Shown: positions 8,869-16,653 of the stretch, piece after piece
How the letters are laid out: each line of letters starts with the position of its first letter
Numbering within the stretch: position 1 is the stretch's first letter
Position numbers and translations under genes: made by a program
Notes under the pieces: generated by a model
What the model was told of the DNA's origin: nothing
Databases searched by the model: none
The model's input: the letters and a program-made list of their open reading frames with translations, nothing else
Source: Niabella sp.
GTDB lineage: Bacteria > Bacteroidota > Bacteroidia > Chitinophagales > Chitinophagaceae
Assembly: GCF_030150205.1 (NCBI RefSeq)
Contig: NZ_JASLGT010000008.1
Coordinates: forward strand, 248,001-312,000
Reading direction: 5' to 3'
Length of the DNA stretch: 64,000 bases

Positions 8869-9270
8869 TTATTGACGTTCCCTGAAAAATGCTACGACCA
8901 TCTTTTTTGTAGTTGGATCCAGCAACGTTAATGTTTTTGAGGAAGACACAAAATTCTCCTGGATCTCATATTCTACATTGTTCCAGGTCATTCTTTTGGT
9001 TCCGTTGTTAAAGGCAAACTGATCTGTCCGGATCTGGTCTCCGCTTACATTGTAGTAATGAATCAAATGGTCCTGCTTGGAGAATTCAGCCCGGCCGCCG
9101 GCAGGAACCAGGTCGGTACCCGCTGCAGTAATCACACTTTTCCAGTTACCGATCGTTACCATGTTTTCAATAGTATCTGTGCCGATGGCATCCTTCGTAC
9201 GCGAGCAGGCTCCCAGGAAAAATATACTTAAGACCATTGCACCCAGCATCATTTTCGAGATTGTTTTCAT
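8869..9270 (-). CDS. Lipoprotein, unknown function
   Basis: The 133-aa protein starts with a lipoprotein signal peptide: MKTISKMMLGAMVLSIFFLG followed by the lipobox Cys (LGAC, Cys at residue 22). The mature part (NMVTIGNWKSVITAAGTDLV, then strand-like segments to LTLLDPTTKKMVVAFFRERQ) looks like a small lipocalin-like or DUF beta barrel of about 100 residues, a common kind of Bacteroidota lipoprotein, but I cannot name the family. It is monocistronic, ending at a T-rich hairpin. Confidence 0.7.
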   Translation of the reverse strand: MKTISKMMLGAMVLSIFFLGACSRTKDAIGTDTIENMVTIGNWKSVITAAGTDLVPAGGRAEFSKQDHLIHYYNVSGDQIRTDQFAFNNGTKRMTWNNVEYEIQENFVSSSKTLTLLDPTTKKMVVAFFRERQ

Positions 9271-9572
9271 ATATATGTTATTTGCGGTTTAAAAGCTGTT
9301 GTATCCTTTAATGAACCAAGATTTATGCCAAGGAACAGCCGCAACCATTTGCTTATAACACCTGATGATGCCGGCGCCGCTACAGAACCTGTTGATAGCT
9401 AATTATTTTCAGCGGCTAAAACACATGCCGTATAACAATGGGCAAAACGTTTAATACCGCATCAATGAAACGCAGTAAGGAAAAGGCATTCAGCATCAAC
9501 CTGCTGTTGCGTTTTTAAATTTTTGTTAAAGGATTTTTGCAGGTATGGGCTGCAAGTGCTATAAACGGAGCA
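9271..9572. other. Intergenic region without recognised gene
   Basis: These 302 bases contain no open frame of interest. Near 9469-9520 the sequences AACGCA and TGCGTT could pair as arms of a long weak hairpin, followed by T-rich sequence on the plus strand. Nothing else stands out. Confidence 0.4.
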
Positions 9573-10133
9573 TCAGGAATTGCGTGGCCTCCAGGGGATA
9601 TCAGCAACTCCGGTAAGATGTCCTGTGTACCGTGCCAGTACAAACAGATAGTCGCTCAGCCGGTTCAGGTACATAATTACAAGGGCTTCAACCGGTTCTT
9701 CCGCCTGCAGCCGTACACAGGAACGTTCTGCTCTCCGGCAGGTACAACGGGCTATATGCAAATAAGAAATGGCTACACTGCCACCCGGTATAATAAACGA
9801 TTTCATTTCAGGTAACGCTGCCGTCATAGTGTCGATTTCCTTTTCAAGCACCTGTATATCTTCCTCATGCAGATCCGGCAATAGCATTTTGGTGGCTTTC
9901 CCCGGATCCTGTGCCAGCAGCGCTCCAATGGTAAAGAGGCGGTCCTGCAGTTCCTGCAGCCGGTCCCTTGTTGATGCGTCTGTCTGAACATCCCGGCACA
10001 ACCCGATCCAGGAGTTGAGCTCATCCACATTTCCATATGCTTCTATCCGCAAATGCGCTTTTGAAACTTTTGTACCGCCGATAAGGGCTGTTTTTCCCTG
10101 GTCTCCGGTCTTTGTATAAATACGAAACGTCAT
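9573..10133 (-). CDS. pduO: PduO-type cob(I)yrinic acid a,c-diamide adenosyltransferase
   Basis: The N-terminus IYTKTGDQGKTALIGGTKVS is the ATP-binding P-loop-like motif of PduO-type ATP:cob(I)alamin adenosyltransferases. It is followed by RIEAYGNVDELNSWIGL and the C-terminal RRAERSCVRL/LNRLSDYLFVLAR motifs. The 186-aa length is normal. The enzyme transfers the adenosyl group of ATP to cob(I)alamin, making the coenzyme for B12-dependent enzymes (for example methylmalonyl-CoA mutase); it acts as a trimer in the cytoplasm. It lies 76 bases behind the MacB-like ATPase gene, separated by a small GTGGAAAT tandem repeat. No cobalamin riboswitch is seen upstream. Confidence 0.92.
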   Translation of the reverse strand: MTFRIYTKTGDQGKTALIGGTKVSKAHLRIEAYGNVDELNSWIGLCRDVQTDASTRDRLQELQDRLFTIGALLAQDPGKATKMLLPDLHEEDIQVLEKEIDTMTAALPEMKSFIIPGGSVAISYLHIARCTCRRAERSCVRLQAEEPVEALVIMYLNRLSDYLFVLARYTGHLTGVADIPWRPRNS

Positions 10134-10148
10134 TTGCTTAATTTAAAA

Positions 10149-10176
10149 ATGTGAGAATGTGGAAATGTGGAAATGA
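10149..10176. repeat. Short tandem repeat (ATGTGGAA units)
   Basis: Three imperfect 8-9 base units (AATGTGAGA, ATGTGGAA, ATGTGGAA) stand in the spacer just before the adenosyltransferase gene. Confidence 0.6.
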
Positions 10177-10209
10177 AGAGGTCCCGATCCGGATATTGAA
10201 CCAGGAACT

Positions 10210-10917
10210 TTAAACAGGAAAACCGGCCTTTGCCACGGCCTGGTCACTTTCAATTACCCCATCGCGCAGCCGTACGATCCGGTGCGCATGATTGGCAATA
10301 TCCTCCTCATGGGTTACCAATACGACGGTATTCCCATTTTGATGAATCCGGTTAAAAATGTCCATGATCTCGTAGGAAGTTTTGGTGTCCAGGTTTCCGG
10401 TTGGTTCATCTGCCAGGATCAGCGAAGGATCATTTACCAGCGCGCGTGCAATGGCCACCCGCTGGCACTGGCCCCCACTCAATTCATTGGGTTTGTGATG
10501 ATACCGGTCTGTAAGACTTACCAGTTCCAGCATTTGCATCGCTTTTTCACTTCGTTCATTCTTCCGGATACCGGCATAGATCAACGGCAGCGCTACATTT
10601 TCCAATGCGGTAAGACGGGGCAATAAATTGAACTGCTGAAATACAAAGCCGATCTCCTTATTCCGTACTGCTGCCAACGCATTGTCCTCCATCTTGCTCA
10701 CGTCTTTTCCGTTTAGTACATAACTACCGGAAGTGGGCGTATCCAGGCATCCCAGGATATTCATCAGGGTACTTTTTCCACTGCCCGATGGCCCCATCAG
10801 CGCCACATATTCATTCTTATTGATGTTCAGCGATACCCCTTTCAGCACCTGCAATTCCTGCTGCCCCATAAAGTAGCTTTTGCGCAGGTTGCTGATATGG
10901 ATAATGGACTGGGGCAC
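10210..10917 (-). CDS. ABC transporter ATP-binding protein, MacB-like
   Basis: The 235-aa ATPase has Walker A GPSGSGKST, signature LSGGQCQR, Walker B LILADEPTGNLD and the switch in VLVTHEEDI. Overall it resembles the MacB/YtrE group (MNILGCLDTPTSG, FVFQQFNLLPRLTALENV). Such ATPases power FtsX-fold permeases for macrolide, peptide or lipoprotein export. No permease is adjacent. The start is a GTG 6 bases after the gatC stop codon, so it is very probably co-transcribed with gatC; an alternative ATG is not available nearby. Confidence 0.85.
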   Translation of the reverse strand: MPQSIIHISNLRKSYFMGQQELQVLKGVSLNINKNEYVALMGPSGSGKSTLMNILGCLDTPTSGSYVLNGKDVSKMEDNALAAVRNKEIGFVFQQFNLLPRLTALENVALPLIYAGIRKNERSEKAMQMLELVSLTDRYHHKPNELSGGQCQRVAIARALVNDPSLILADEPTGNLDTKTSYEIMDIFNRIHQNGNTVVLVTHEEDIANHAHRIVRLRDGVIESDQAVAKAGFPV

Positions 10918-10923
10918 TTTTTA

Positions 10924-11214
10924 TTATTTGCGGATAACTTTAGGCACCTTAAAAAAGACACCGTCTGTGGCCGGGGCATTGAGCAACGCTTCTTCCCGCG
11001 TAATAGATCCTTTTACCTGGTCGTCCCGCAGCACATTGATCTCTTCGCTCATATGCATTAACGGTGCTACATCTTTCAGGTCCAGCTCATTTAATTTTTC
11101 TACAAACCCGATCATTTTTTCCAGATCACCCCGGAATTCGAGCTGTTCCTCCTCCGAAAAACTAAGCTTGGAAAGATGTGCCAGTTTATTAATTAACGCC
11201 TCATTTACTTCCAT
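10924..11214 (-). CDS. gatC: Asp/Glu-tRNA amidotransferase subunit C
   Basis: The 96-aa product has the GatC pattern: VNEALINKLAHLSKLSFSEE, a central KMIGFVEKLNELDLKDVAPL motif and the C-terminal FFKVPKVIRK. GatC stabilises the GatA/GatB enzyme that converts Glu-tRNA(Gln) and Asp-tRNA(Asn) to the amidated forms. The gatA and gatB genes are not adjacent, as is usual in this phylum. It appears to be the first gene of a gatC-ABC-ATPase transcript. The promoter box ends 4 bases before the ATG, so the mRNA may be leaderless. Confidence 0.92.
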   Translation of the reverse strand: MEVNEALINKLAHLSKLSFSEEEQLEFRGDLEKMIGFVEKLNELDLKDVAPLMHMSEEINVLRDDQVKGSITREEALLNAPATDGVFFKVPKVIRK

Positions 11215-11218
11215 TTGT

Positions 11219-11226
11219 CAAAGATA
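11219..11226 (-). promoter_or_regulatory. Candidate -7 box TATCTTTG directly before gatC
   Basis: TATCTTTG (minus strand) matches TAnnTTTG and is separated from the gatC ATG by only 4 bases, which would place the transcription start at or next to the start codon. Confidence 0.45.
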
Positions 11227-11377
11227 ACGGGTAGAAATTTTAAATACTAAATAACAAATAGCAAAAATCAAATACGATATCAGAAATATCAAATTCAAAA
11301 CGACAAAAAATCAAGCCGGGTAACAACAAACAAGTGCCTGAAATCAGGGATCAGGATCAATAAAGACTAATTGCTCA

Positions 11378-11446
11378 ATACTCCACTTCTCACTATTCAC
11401 TACTCACCATTCACTACTCACTATTCACCATTCACTTCTCACTACA
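11378..11446. repeat. Imperfect tandem repeat of CACTATTCAC type
   Basis: About seven degenerate units built from ACTATTCACTACTCACCATT lie between gatC and anmK. The same sequence type recurs at 23440-23519 and 44060-44110, always intergenic. Confidence 0.75.
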
Positions 11447-11453
11447 CATCCTC

Positions 11454-12536
11454 CTATCCCTCCGCTCCCAGCCACATGGCCCCGCCCGCGCTATCCCGGC
11501 TGGCACCGGTTACAGAGCTCAGCACATTGGTTTCCTCACGCCAGCGCAGCACTGCAATCAATGCCATGATCATCGCTTCTTTATACAATACCAGTTTTTC
11601 GTCCGGGATGATCACGGTTACCTTTAGCACTTCCTTTAACCGGTTGACTAAAAAGCTGTTAAGAGCGCCGCCACCCGTTACCAGCAGTTGCTGTCCTTCT
11701 TCACCGTAATGACGATCCGTTTCCAGGGCACGGCCTACCTGCTGCACTATATGCTCCACGTAAGTGCGCAGTTGACCCTCCACCCGGCCACCGAAGCGCT
11801 TCACCATTGGGTAAACGGTATCGGTTCCAAAATCATTGGCCAGCGACTTGGGAGCCGGCAGCTGGTAATAGTCTAAAGCATTCAGCGCGTCAAGCAAAGG
11901 CTCATTCAAAGTGCCGTTGGCAGCCAGTGCACCGTTTTCGTCATAGGGTTTTCCCAATTCTTCCGCCAGCAGGTTCAGTACGCGGTTGGCCGCACAGATA
12001 TCAAAAGCCCGGTAGTCCGTATCTTTTACAGACAGGTTGGCAATGCCCCCGATGTTCAGTAAATAACGGTAATTGCCCAGCAGCAACTGCTCCCCCACCG
12101 GAACAATGGGCGCTCCCTGGCCACCAAGAGCTACATCCAGGGCACGAAGATCCGAAACAACCGTTAGTCCTGTTGCTGCTGCAATAGCTGCCCCATCTCC
12201 GATCTGTGCGGTCATCCGGCGCTCCGGCATATGGAACGTAGTATGTCCGTGAGAACCGATCACCGCTACTTTATAATGCAGGTTGTACCGGTCGATAAAC
12301 TCGTTTACCCGGGCTCCGATATAATGGCCATAGGCTGCATGCAGCAACTGGTATTCCAATGCATTCAGCGAAACCGCCTTTTCCAGCTTAGATTTCCATT
12401 CCGGGGTATAGGGCAAACAGTCTGCATGCTGAATTTCAAACTGCCATTTTCCTCCATTTTCATGAAATTCAACAAATGCAATGTCCAGCCCATCCAGTGA
12501 GCTGCCGCTCATAATTCCTATAGCCCTGTAGATCAT
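11454..12536 (-). CDS. anmK: Anhydro-N-acetylmuramic acid kinase
   Basis: The 360-aa protein has the AnmK signature IGIMSGSSLDGLDIAFVEF at the N-terminus, then VIGSHGHTTFHMPE, the ALGGQGAPIVPVGEQLL phosphate-binding region and LLVTGGGALNSFLVNRL near the end (ASKHA fold). It phosphorylates and cleaves 1,6-anhydro-MurNAc recovered from cell-wall turnover to MurNAc-6-phosphate in the cytoplasm. The MurQ etherase that acts next is not adjacent. The length is typical. It has a TATTTTTG box close upstream and is separated from gatC by a repeat-filled spacer. Confidence 0.95.
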   Translation of the reverse strand: MIYRAIGIMSGSSLDGLDIAFVEFHENGGKWQFEIQHADCLPYTPEWKSKLEKAVSLNALEYQLLHAAYGHYIGARVNEFIDRYNLHYKVAVIGSHGHTTFHMPERRMTAQIGDGAAIAAATGLTVVSDLRALDVALGGQGAPIVPVGEQLLLGNYRYLLNIGGIANLSVKDTDYRAFDICAANRVLNLLAEELGKPYDENGALAANGTLNEPLLDALNALDYYQLPAPKSLANDFGTDTVYPMVKRFGGRVEGQLRTYVEHIVQQVGRALETDRHYGEEGQQLLVTGGGALNSFLVNRLKEVLKVTVIIPDEKLVLYKEAMIMALIAVLRWREETNVLSSVTGASRDSAGGAMWLGAEG

Positions 12537-12555
12537 AATACCATTTTAGATTCGC

Positions 12556-12563
12556 CAAAAATA
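12556..12563 (-). promoter_or_regulatory. Candidate -7 box TATTTTTG for anmK
   Basis: TATTTTTG on the minus strand matches the -7 consensus and implies a leader of only about 10-15 bases before the anmK ATG. No TTG is found at the standard distance. Confidence 0.4.
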
Positions 12564-12770
12564 ACAGATTGTTGATTACTGAAATTCTAAATATTAAACG
12601 CCAAATGCTGAAAGAGCATCAAAAACAAAACCCAAAAATCAAAAATCAACGGGCAAAACCTTAAGATCAGCATCACCAGCTGATTGCTGAAGACCGGAAG
12701 CGGATCACTTTATTCTCAAATATTATCTTATTTTTATTCCTCCGAAGCAGCAATTATAAACAGTTCCAAT

Positions 12771-13421
12771 ATGGTCATTAATTTAAGCGAGCAACACAGC
12801 CTGGTGAGTAATTGGGTAAGCGAACTCAGAGACATTAAGATACAGGAAGACCGTATGCGCTTTCGCAGGAACCTCGAGCGCATCGGCGAAGTCATCGCGT
12901 ATGAAATCAGCCGGGAACTGCCCTATAAAACGGTAGAAACCCAAACCCCGCTTGGCATTTCCAATTCCAAACTGCTGGCAGAACAACCCGTGCTGGCCAC
13001 TATTCTGCGGGCCGGACTGCCCCTGCACCAGGGACTGCTGAATTATTTTGATAAGGCAGACAATGCATTTGTGTCGGCTTACCGGAAACATCATAAAGAC
13101 GGTAGTTTTACGATTAATGTTGAATACATCAGTAGTCCCGAACTCGAAAACCGGATCATCATCATTTCGGACCCGATGCTGGCCACCGGCGCCTCCCTGG
13201 TAAAAACCGTTCAATACCTGCGCGAAGTGGGCCGCCCTAAATTTATTCACGTAGCCGTAGCCATCGCCTGTACAGAAGGCATTGAATATGTACTGCGTGA
13301 AGAGCCCTCCTTAAAACTCTGGTGCGGGGATATCGACGATGAAATCACCGCCAAAGGTTACATTGTACCCGGACTGGGCGATGCCGGAGACCTGGCGTTT
13401 GGAGGAAAGGCCCAGTATTAA
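12771..13421 (+). CDS. upp: Uracil phosphoribosyltransferase
   Basis: The 216-aa protein contains the PRPP-binding loop in IIISDPMLATGASLVKTVQY, the uracil-binding C-terminal GYIVPGLGDAGDLAFG and the N-terminal RRNLERIGEVIAYEISRELP with RAGLPLHQGLLNYF. It converts uracil and PRPP to UMP (pyrimidine salvage). The frame is open from 12684, but ATG 12771 (MVINLSEQHSL) gives the normal length and removes a non-conserved extension. The usual GDAGDR is GDAGDL here. It is monocistronic. Confidence 0.93.
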   Translation: MVINLSEQHSLVSNWVSELRDIKIQEDRMRFRRNLERIGEVIAYEISRELPYKTVETQTPLGISNSKLLAEQPVLATILRAGLPLHQGLLNYFDKADNAFVSAYRKHHKDGSFTINVEYISSPELENRIIIISDPMLATGASLVKTVQYLREVGRPKFIHVAVAIACTEGIEYVLREEPSLKLWCGDIDDEITAKGYIVPGLGDAGDLAFGGKAQY

Positions 13422-13806
13422 TAGCGGCTTGACCCGGTAATAAAACAGCATCCCCTTACGGATACGGGATCTCCTTTCCGGAGGTTTCAACCAGCACTTC
13501 TCCCCGCGGATCGTGCAATCAGATCCTTCTGTAAACATGTTCGCTTACCTGTATCCGCAGCAGGTAGCGGCAGCACAATAACCCGAAAAAACGCCGCCTC
13601 CCGGCATTCTCCGGCATAAAAACAGGCCGCGGCACCCACTTTACCGGCGGCCGGACGTATTATAAAACTGCATTAAAACGTGCAAAAAAATGAACAACCG
13701 TTAAACTTTTTCCACATTCCGTGTAAATATTTCAAGAAAACTAATGCGTGTTAAAAAAATATTTTTGTACTTTTCCGGACTAAATCCATCTTAGTTATTT
13801 TAAAAT
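13422..13806. other. Intergenic region between upp and gdhA
   Basis: These 385 bases contain two small hairpins directly after upp (ATCCC/GGGAT at 13451-13472 and CTCC/GGAG at 13474-13487) but no classical T run. On the minus strand a short frame ending near 13460 reads HDPRGEVLVETSGKEIPYP before its stop, looking like a protein C-terminus but preceded by an in-frame stop; it may be a gene remnant or chance. The gdhA promoter lies at the right end. Confidence 0.4.
13760..13767 (+). promoter_or_regulatory. Candidate -7 box TATTTTTG for gdhA
   Basis: TATTTTTG fits TAnnTTTG and predicts a leader of about 35 bases. The -33 TTG is not evident. Confidence 0.45.
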
Positions 13807-15147
13807 ATGAATGAATCAATCAAGCCTTTTATCGAAAAGGTAAGTGCAAGAAACGCTGGAGAGCCGGAGTTTTTACAGGCAGTTGCCGAAGTTGCAGAAT
13901 CAATCATCCCTTATATTGAAACGCAGCCAAAATACAAAGACAACAAGATTTTAGAACGGATCGTGGAACCGGAACGGGTGGTAATGTTCCGCGTGCCCTG
14001 GCTTGATGATAAGGGCGAAGTTCAGGTAAACCGCGGATTCCGGGTTCAGATGAACAGTTCCATCGGCCCCTACAAGGGCGGACTGCGGTTTCACCCGACG
14101 GTAACGCTTAGTGTTTTAAAATTCCTGGCATTTGAGCAGGTTTTTAAAAACAGTCTTACCGGTTTGCCCATGGGCGGAGGAAAAGGCGGGTCTGATTTTG
14201 ATCCCAAAGGAAAATCCGATAACGAGATCATGAAATTCTGCCAGAGTTTTATGACCGAATTGTACCGGCACGTTGGGGATGATATTGATATCCCTGCGGG
14301 CGATATTGGTGTGGGTAAACGCGAAATCGGTTACCTGTTTGGCCAATACAAACGCATTACCGGTACGTTTAACGGGGTACTTACCGGGAAGGCGTTTGAA
14401 TGGGGCGGCAGCCTGATAAGGCCCGAAGCTACCGGCTATGGCCTGATTTACTTTGTGGAAGAGATGCTGAAAGTACAGGACGATTCTTTGTTAGGAAAAA
14501 GAGTACTCATCTCCGGATCGGGTAATGTGGCGCAGTTTGCCGCAGAAAAATGTATTGAAAAAGGAGCCAAGGTATTAACCATGTCCGACTCTGAAGGGTT
14601 TATTTATGACCCGGTGGGCATCGACCAGGAAAAGCTGGAATATATCAAGGATCTGAAAGATAATCAGCGCGGACGTATTAAGGAATATGCGCAACGCTAT
14701 TCCTGCGAATTTTTCCCTGGAGAAAAGCCCTGGAGAATTAAATGTGATATCGCGCTTCCCAATGCCACCCAAAATGAGCTGGATGGAGCGGATGCAGAAA
14801 TGCTGATTCAAAACGGCTGTATCTGTGTAGCGGAAGGCGCCAATATGCCTTGTACTCCGGAAGCCGTAGCTGCGTTTCACCAGGCAAAAGTATTGTACGC
14901 ACCCGGTAAGGCTGCAAACGCCGGCGGCGTGGCTGTTTCCGGTCTTGAAATGTCGCAAAACTCTCAGCGTTACTCCTGGGGAAGAACCAAGGTCGATAAT
15001 AAGCTGAAAGAGATCATGAGCGATATCCACCACATTTGTATGAAACACGGGCACGAGAAGGATGGCCATATCAATTATGAGAAAGGCGCCAATATCGGTG
15101 GATTTGTGAAAGTGGCAGAAGCCATGCTTTCGCAGGGTGTTGTGTAA
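13807..15147 (+). CDS. gdhA: NADP-specific glutamate dehydrogenase
   Basis: The 446-aa product carries the hexameric bacterial GDH motifs: MNSSIGPYKGGLRFHPTVTL, the catalytic-lysine loop LTGLPMGGGKGGSDFDPKGK, DIDIPAGDIGVGKREIGYLF, and the dinucleotide fold VLISGSGNVAQFAAEK. It reductively aminates 2-oxoglutarate with NADPH and ammonium in the cytoplasm. Its length (about 445) is that of the small hexameric class. It has its own promoter-like box and an exceptionally strong terminator, so it is transcribed alone. Confidence 0.96.
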   Translation: MNESIKPFIEKVSARNAGEPEFLQAVAEVAESIIPYIETQPKYKDNKILERIVEPERVVMFRVPWLDDKGEVQVNRGFRVQMNSSIGPYKGGLRFHPTVTLSVLKFLAFEQVFKNSLTGLPMGGGKGGSDFDPKGKSDNEIMKFCQSFMTELYRHVGDDIDIPAGDIGVGKREIGYLFGQYKRITGTFNGVLTGKAFEWGGSLIRPEATGYGLIYFVEEMLKVQDDSLLGKRVLISGSGNVAQFAAEKCIEKGAKVLTMSDSEGFIYDPVGIDQEKLEYIKDLKDNQRGRIKEYAQRYSCEFFPGEKPWRIKCDIALPNATQNELDGADAEMLIQNGCICVAEGANMPCTPEAVAAFHQAKVLYAPGKAANAGGVAVSGLEMSQNSQRYSWGRTKVDNKLKEIMSDIHHICMKHGHEKDGHINYEKGANIGGFVKVAEAMLSQGVV

Positions 15148-15158
15148 AACAAATAGTA

Positions 15159-15207
15159 AAAAAAGATCGCTCTTCGAAACTTAAAGTTTCGAAGAGCGAT
15201 CTTTTTT
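15159..15207 (+). terminator. Perfect 24-bp inverted repeat terminator
   Basis: The two 24-base arms (positions 15159-15182 and 15184-15207) are exact reverse complements with a single central base, starting with six A and ending with six T. It can terminate transcription in both directions; the next gene start is only 17 bases away. Confidence 0.95.
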
Positions 15208-15223
15208 ATTGTAACATTGCCGT

Positions 15224-15922
15224 ATGACAGCTACGATTTACCTGATCCCTACTTACCTCCATGAAAGTAACCTGGAGGTATTGCCTGCTTACCTGTTGGA
15301 CGCCATCGAAAAATGCGCGGTCCTTTTTGTAGAAAACGAGCGAACCGCCCGGCGCTATTTAAAGCAGTTAAAAAAAGAAATTGTCATCGACCATTTTGAA
15401 TGGTTTGGTATCCAGAAAGATGAAGCAAGCGTATTGCAGCAATTCCGGCAAAAACTAAAAGAAGGGAAAACGATCGGTATCATCAGTGAGGCCGGTTGTC
15501 CGGGTGTGGCAGACCCGGGGCAGCTCCTGGTTGCCGCGGCTCAGGAAGCCGGGGCGCAGGTAGTTCCGCTGGTGGGGCCCAGCTCTATTTTGCTATCCCT
15601 GATGGCCAGTGGGTTAAATGGACAGCAATTCAGTTTTATCGGTTACCTGCCCATTGATAACGGACAAAGGATAAAAGCCATCAAGGAATTGGAAAGCGAA
15701 TCGCAGCGCAAGAACAGCACCCAGATCTTTATTGAAACCCCGTATCGGAACAACCAGTTACTGGAAACCCTGCTAAAACAATGTCAGCCACAAACCATGC
15801 TGTGTATTGCGGTCGATATTACCGGCGCGCAGGAATTGATCCAGACAAAAACCATTCAGCAGTGGCAAAAAACAATCCCCGACCTGCACAAGCGGCCTGC
15901 TATTTTTTTATTAAAACGGTGA
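15224..15922 (+). CDS. RsmI-like tetrapyrrole-methylase-family SAM methyltransferase
   Basis: The 232-aa protein shows the tetrapyrrole (corrin/porphyrin) methylase fold used by RsmI: an N-terminal IYLIPTYLHE strand, VLFVENERTARRYLKQL, the SAM-binding GIISEAGCPGVADPG and VVPLVGPSSILLSLMASGLN, then FIGYLPID and IFIETPYRNNQLLETLL. RsmI 2'-O-methylates C1402 of 16S rRNA. This member lacks the usual GxLGDIPxxxxxR start and resembles a second Bacteroidota paralogue, so the substrate is uncertain. Its 3' end overlaps the convergent gene by 12 bases. Confidence 0.85.
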   Translation: MTATIYLIPTYLHESNLEVLPAYLLDAIEKCAVLFVENERTARRYLKQLKKEIVIDHFEWFGIQKDEASVLQQFRQKLKEGKTIGIISEAGCPGVADPGQLLVAAAQEAGAQVVPLVGPSSILLSLMASGLNGQQFSFIGYLPIDNGQRIKAIKELESESQRKNSTQIFIETPYRNNQLLETLLKQCQPQTMLCIAVDITGAQELIQTKTIQQWQKTIPDLHKRPAIFLLKR

Positions 15923-16348
15923 CACGCCGCCATCCGTCATAGAGAGAATACTATCTACAATATACACCGTATTGCCTCTCCAGGGCAGTGCTCCGCGATA
16001 TTCTTTATAGTGCAGGTCAAAACGCTTACCGCTGTGCATGGCCAGCGTATCATAAATGTGTTTGTTCTCGATAGAAAAAACAAAATTGTTAGACTGTGCA
16101 CCGCCGCCCAATGCGCCCTTAATACCTGCCTGGATCAGTTCTCCCTCAAATGTTTTAAAGAGCTGTCCTTTGCGTACCACATTTTTCAGGATACCCGATT
16201 TTACACCATCACCAAACACATTGTAGTAATTCCAGTAAACATAACCACCGGCCGCAATGATAAACACCAGGAGGCCCACGAAAAAATACCGGCGACAACC
16301 TGAACGATTGTTTGTTTTCTTTTGGTTCTCAATTGGTAAGGTTTCCAT
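15911..16348 (-). CDS. Conserved small membrane-anchored protein
   Basis: The 145-aa protein has a basic cytoplasmic N-terminus (KKTNNRSGCRRYFF) and one membrane helix (about residues 24-41, VGLLVFIIAAGGYVYWNYY). An extracytoplasmic domain with the motif VRKGQLFKTFEGELIQAG follows, then LHYKEYRGALPWRGNTVYIV. Proteins of this pattern are widespread in Bacteroidota and are sometimes labelled 6-phosphogluconate dehydrogenase without any such domain; that name should not be trusted. The function is unknown. Its 3' end overlaps the RsmI-like gene by 12 bases, and two palindromes lie 30-75 bases upstream of its start. Confidence 0.75.
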   Translation of the reverse strand: METLPIENQKKTNNRSGCRRYFFVGLLVFIIAAGGYVYWNYYNVFGDGVKSGILKNVVRKGQLFKTFEGELIQAGIKGALGGGAQSNNFVFSIENKHIYDTLAMHSGKRFDLHYKEYRGALPWRGNTVYIVDSILSMTDGGVSPF

Positions 16349-16377
16349 AAAAAATGGTTTAATTAAAAAATTTAATG

Positions 16378-16421
16378 TGCAATATTCAATATTGCATTAT
16401 TTTTGTACTTCGAAAGTACAA
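16378..16421. promoter_or_regulatory. Two adjacent 19-bp palindromes, candidate operators
   Basis: TGCAATATTCAATATTGCA (16378-16396; 9-bp arms, 1-base centre) and TTGTACTTCGAAAGTACAA (16403-16421; 8-bp arms, 3-base centre) are both perfect and separated by 6 bases. A plus-strand TATTTTTG box (16398-16405) falls between and into them. This is the arrangement expected for repressor sites over a promoter. They lie between the small membrane-protein gene (minus) and the arginine genes (plus); which side they control is inference. Confidence 0.6.
16398..16405 (+). promoter_or_regulatory. Candidate -7 box TATTTTTG toward the arginine genes
   Basis: TATTTTTG matches TAnnTTTG on the plus strand, giving a leader of about 240 bases to the GNAT gene. 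It is embedded in the pair of palindromes. There is no TTG at -33. Confidence 0.4.
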
Positions 16422-16484
16422 TTTGTTTTTAAATGAATAACTTTTTAAAACATACAAAACACGTTGCTTTTCATGCAAATATCA

Positions 16485-16589
16485 CCACAGGGATTTACGC
16501 TGTGGGATTTGACGTAGCCGTATGTTTTCCACGACCGATGCGCTGTCCTGATTGCTGACAGGACAACCCCCTGACCTGGGCCCTGTCAG
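16485..16589 (+). other. Leader with three small hairpins
   Basis: CCACAG/CTGTGG (16485-16505), GTCCTG/CAGGAC (16545-16564) and CTGAC/GTCAG (16571-16589) could fold in series in the RNA before the arginine genes. No open frame or T run accompanies them, so attenuation is not demonstrated. The rest of the 305-base spacer has no gene. Confidence 0.35.
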
Positions 16590-16653
16590 TGAAAAAGCTC
16601 CGAAAAAAACTTATCAGGACTGGTCTCCCGCAAATTCATTTTAATTACACATC

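Noticed and set aside
10134..10209. Possible cobalamin riboswitch before the adenosyltransferase gene
   Set aside because: The 76-base spacer holds only a small tandem repeat and is too short for a B12 riboswitch; no B12 box was found.
11378..11446. CRISPR-like appearance of the repeated TTCACTA units
   Set aside because: The units are about 10 bases, degenerate and without spacers of constant length; no cas genes are near.
13440..13538. Minus-strand fragment ending HDPRGEVLVETSGKEIPYP
   Set aside because: It looks like a protein end but is preceded directly by an in-frame stop and by unrelated sequence; too short to be called a pseudogene.
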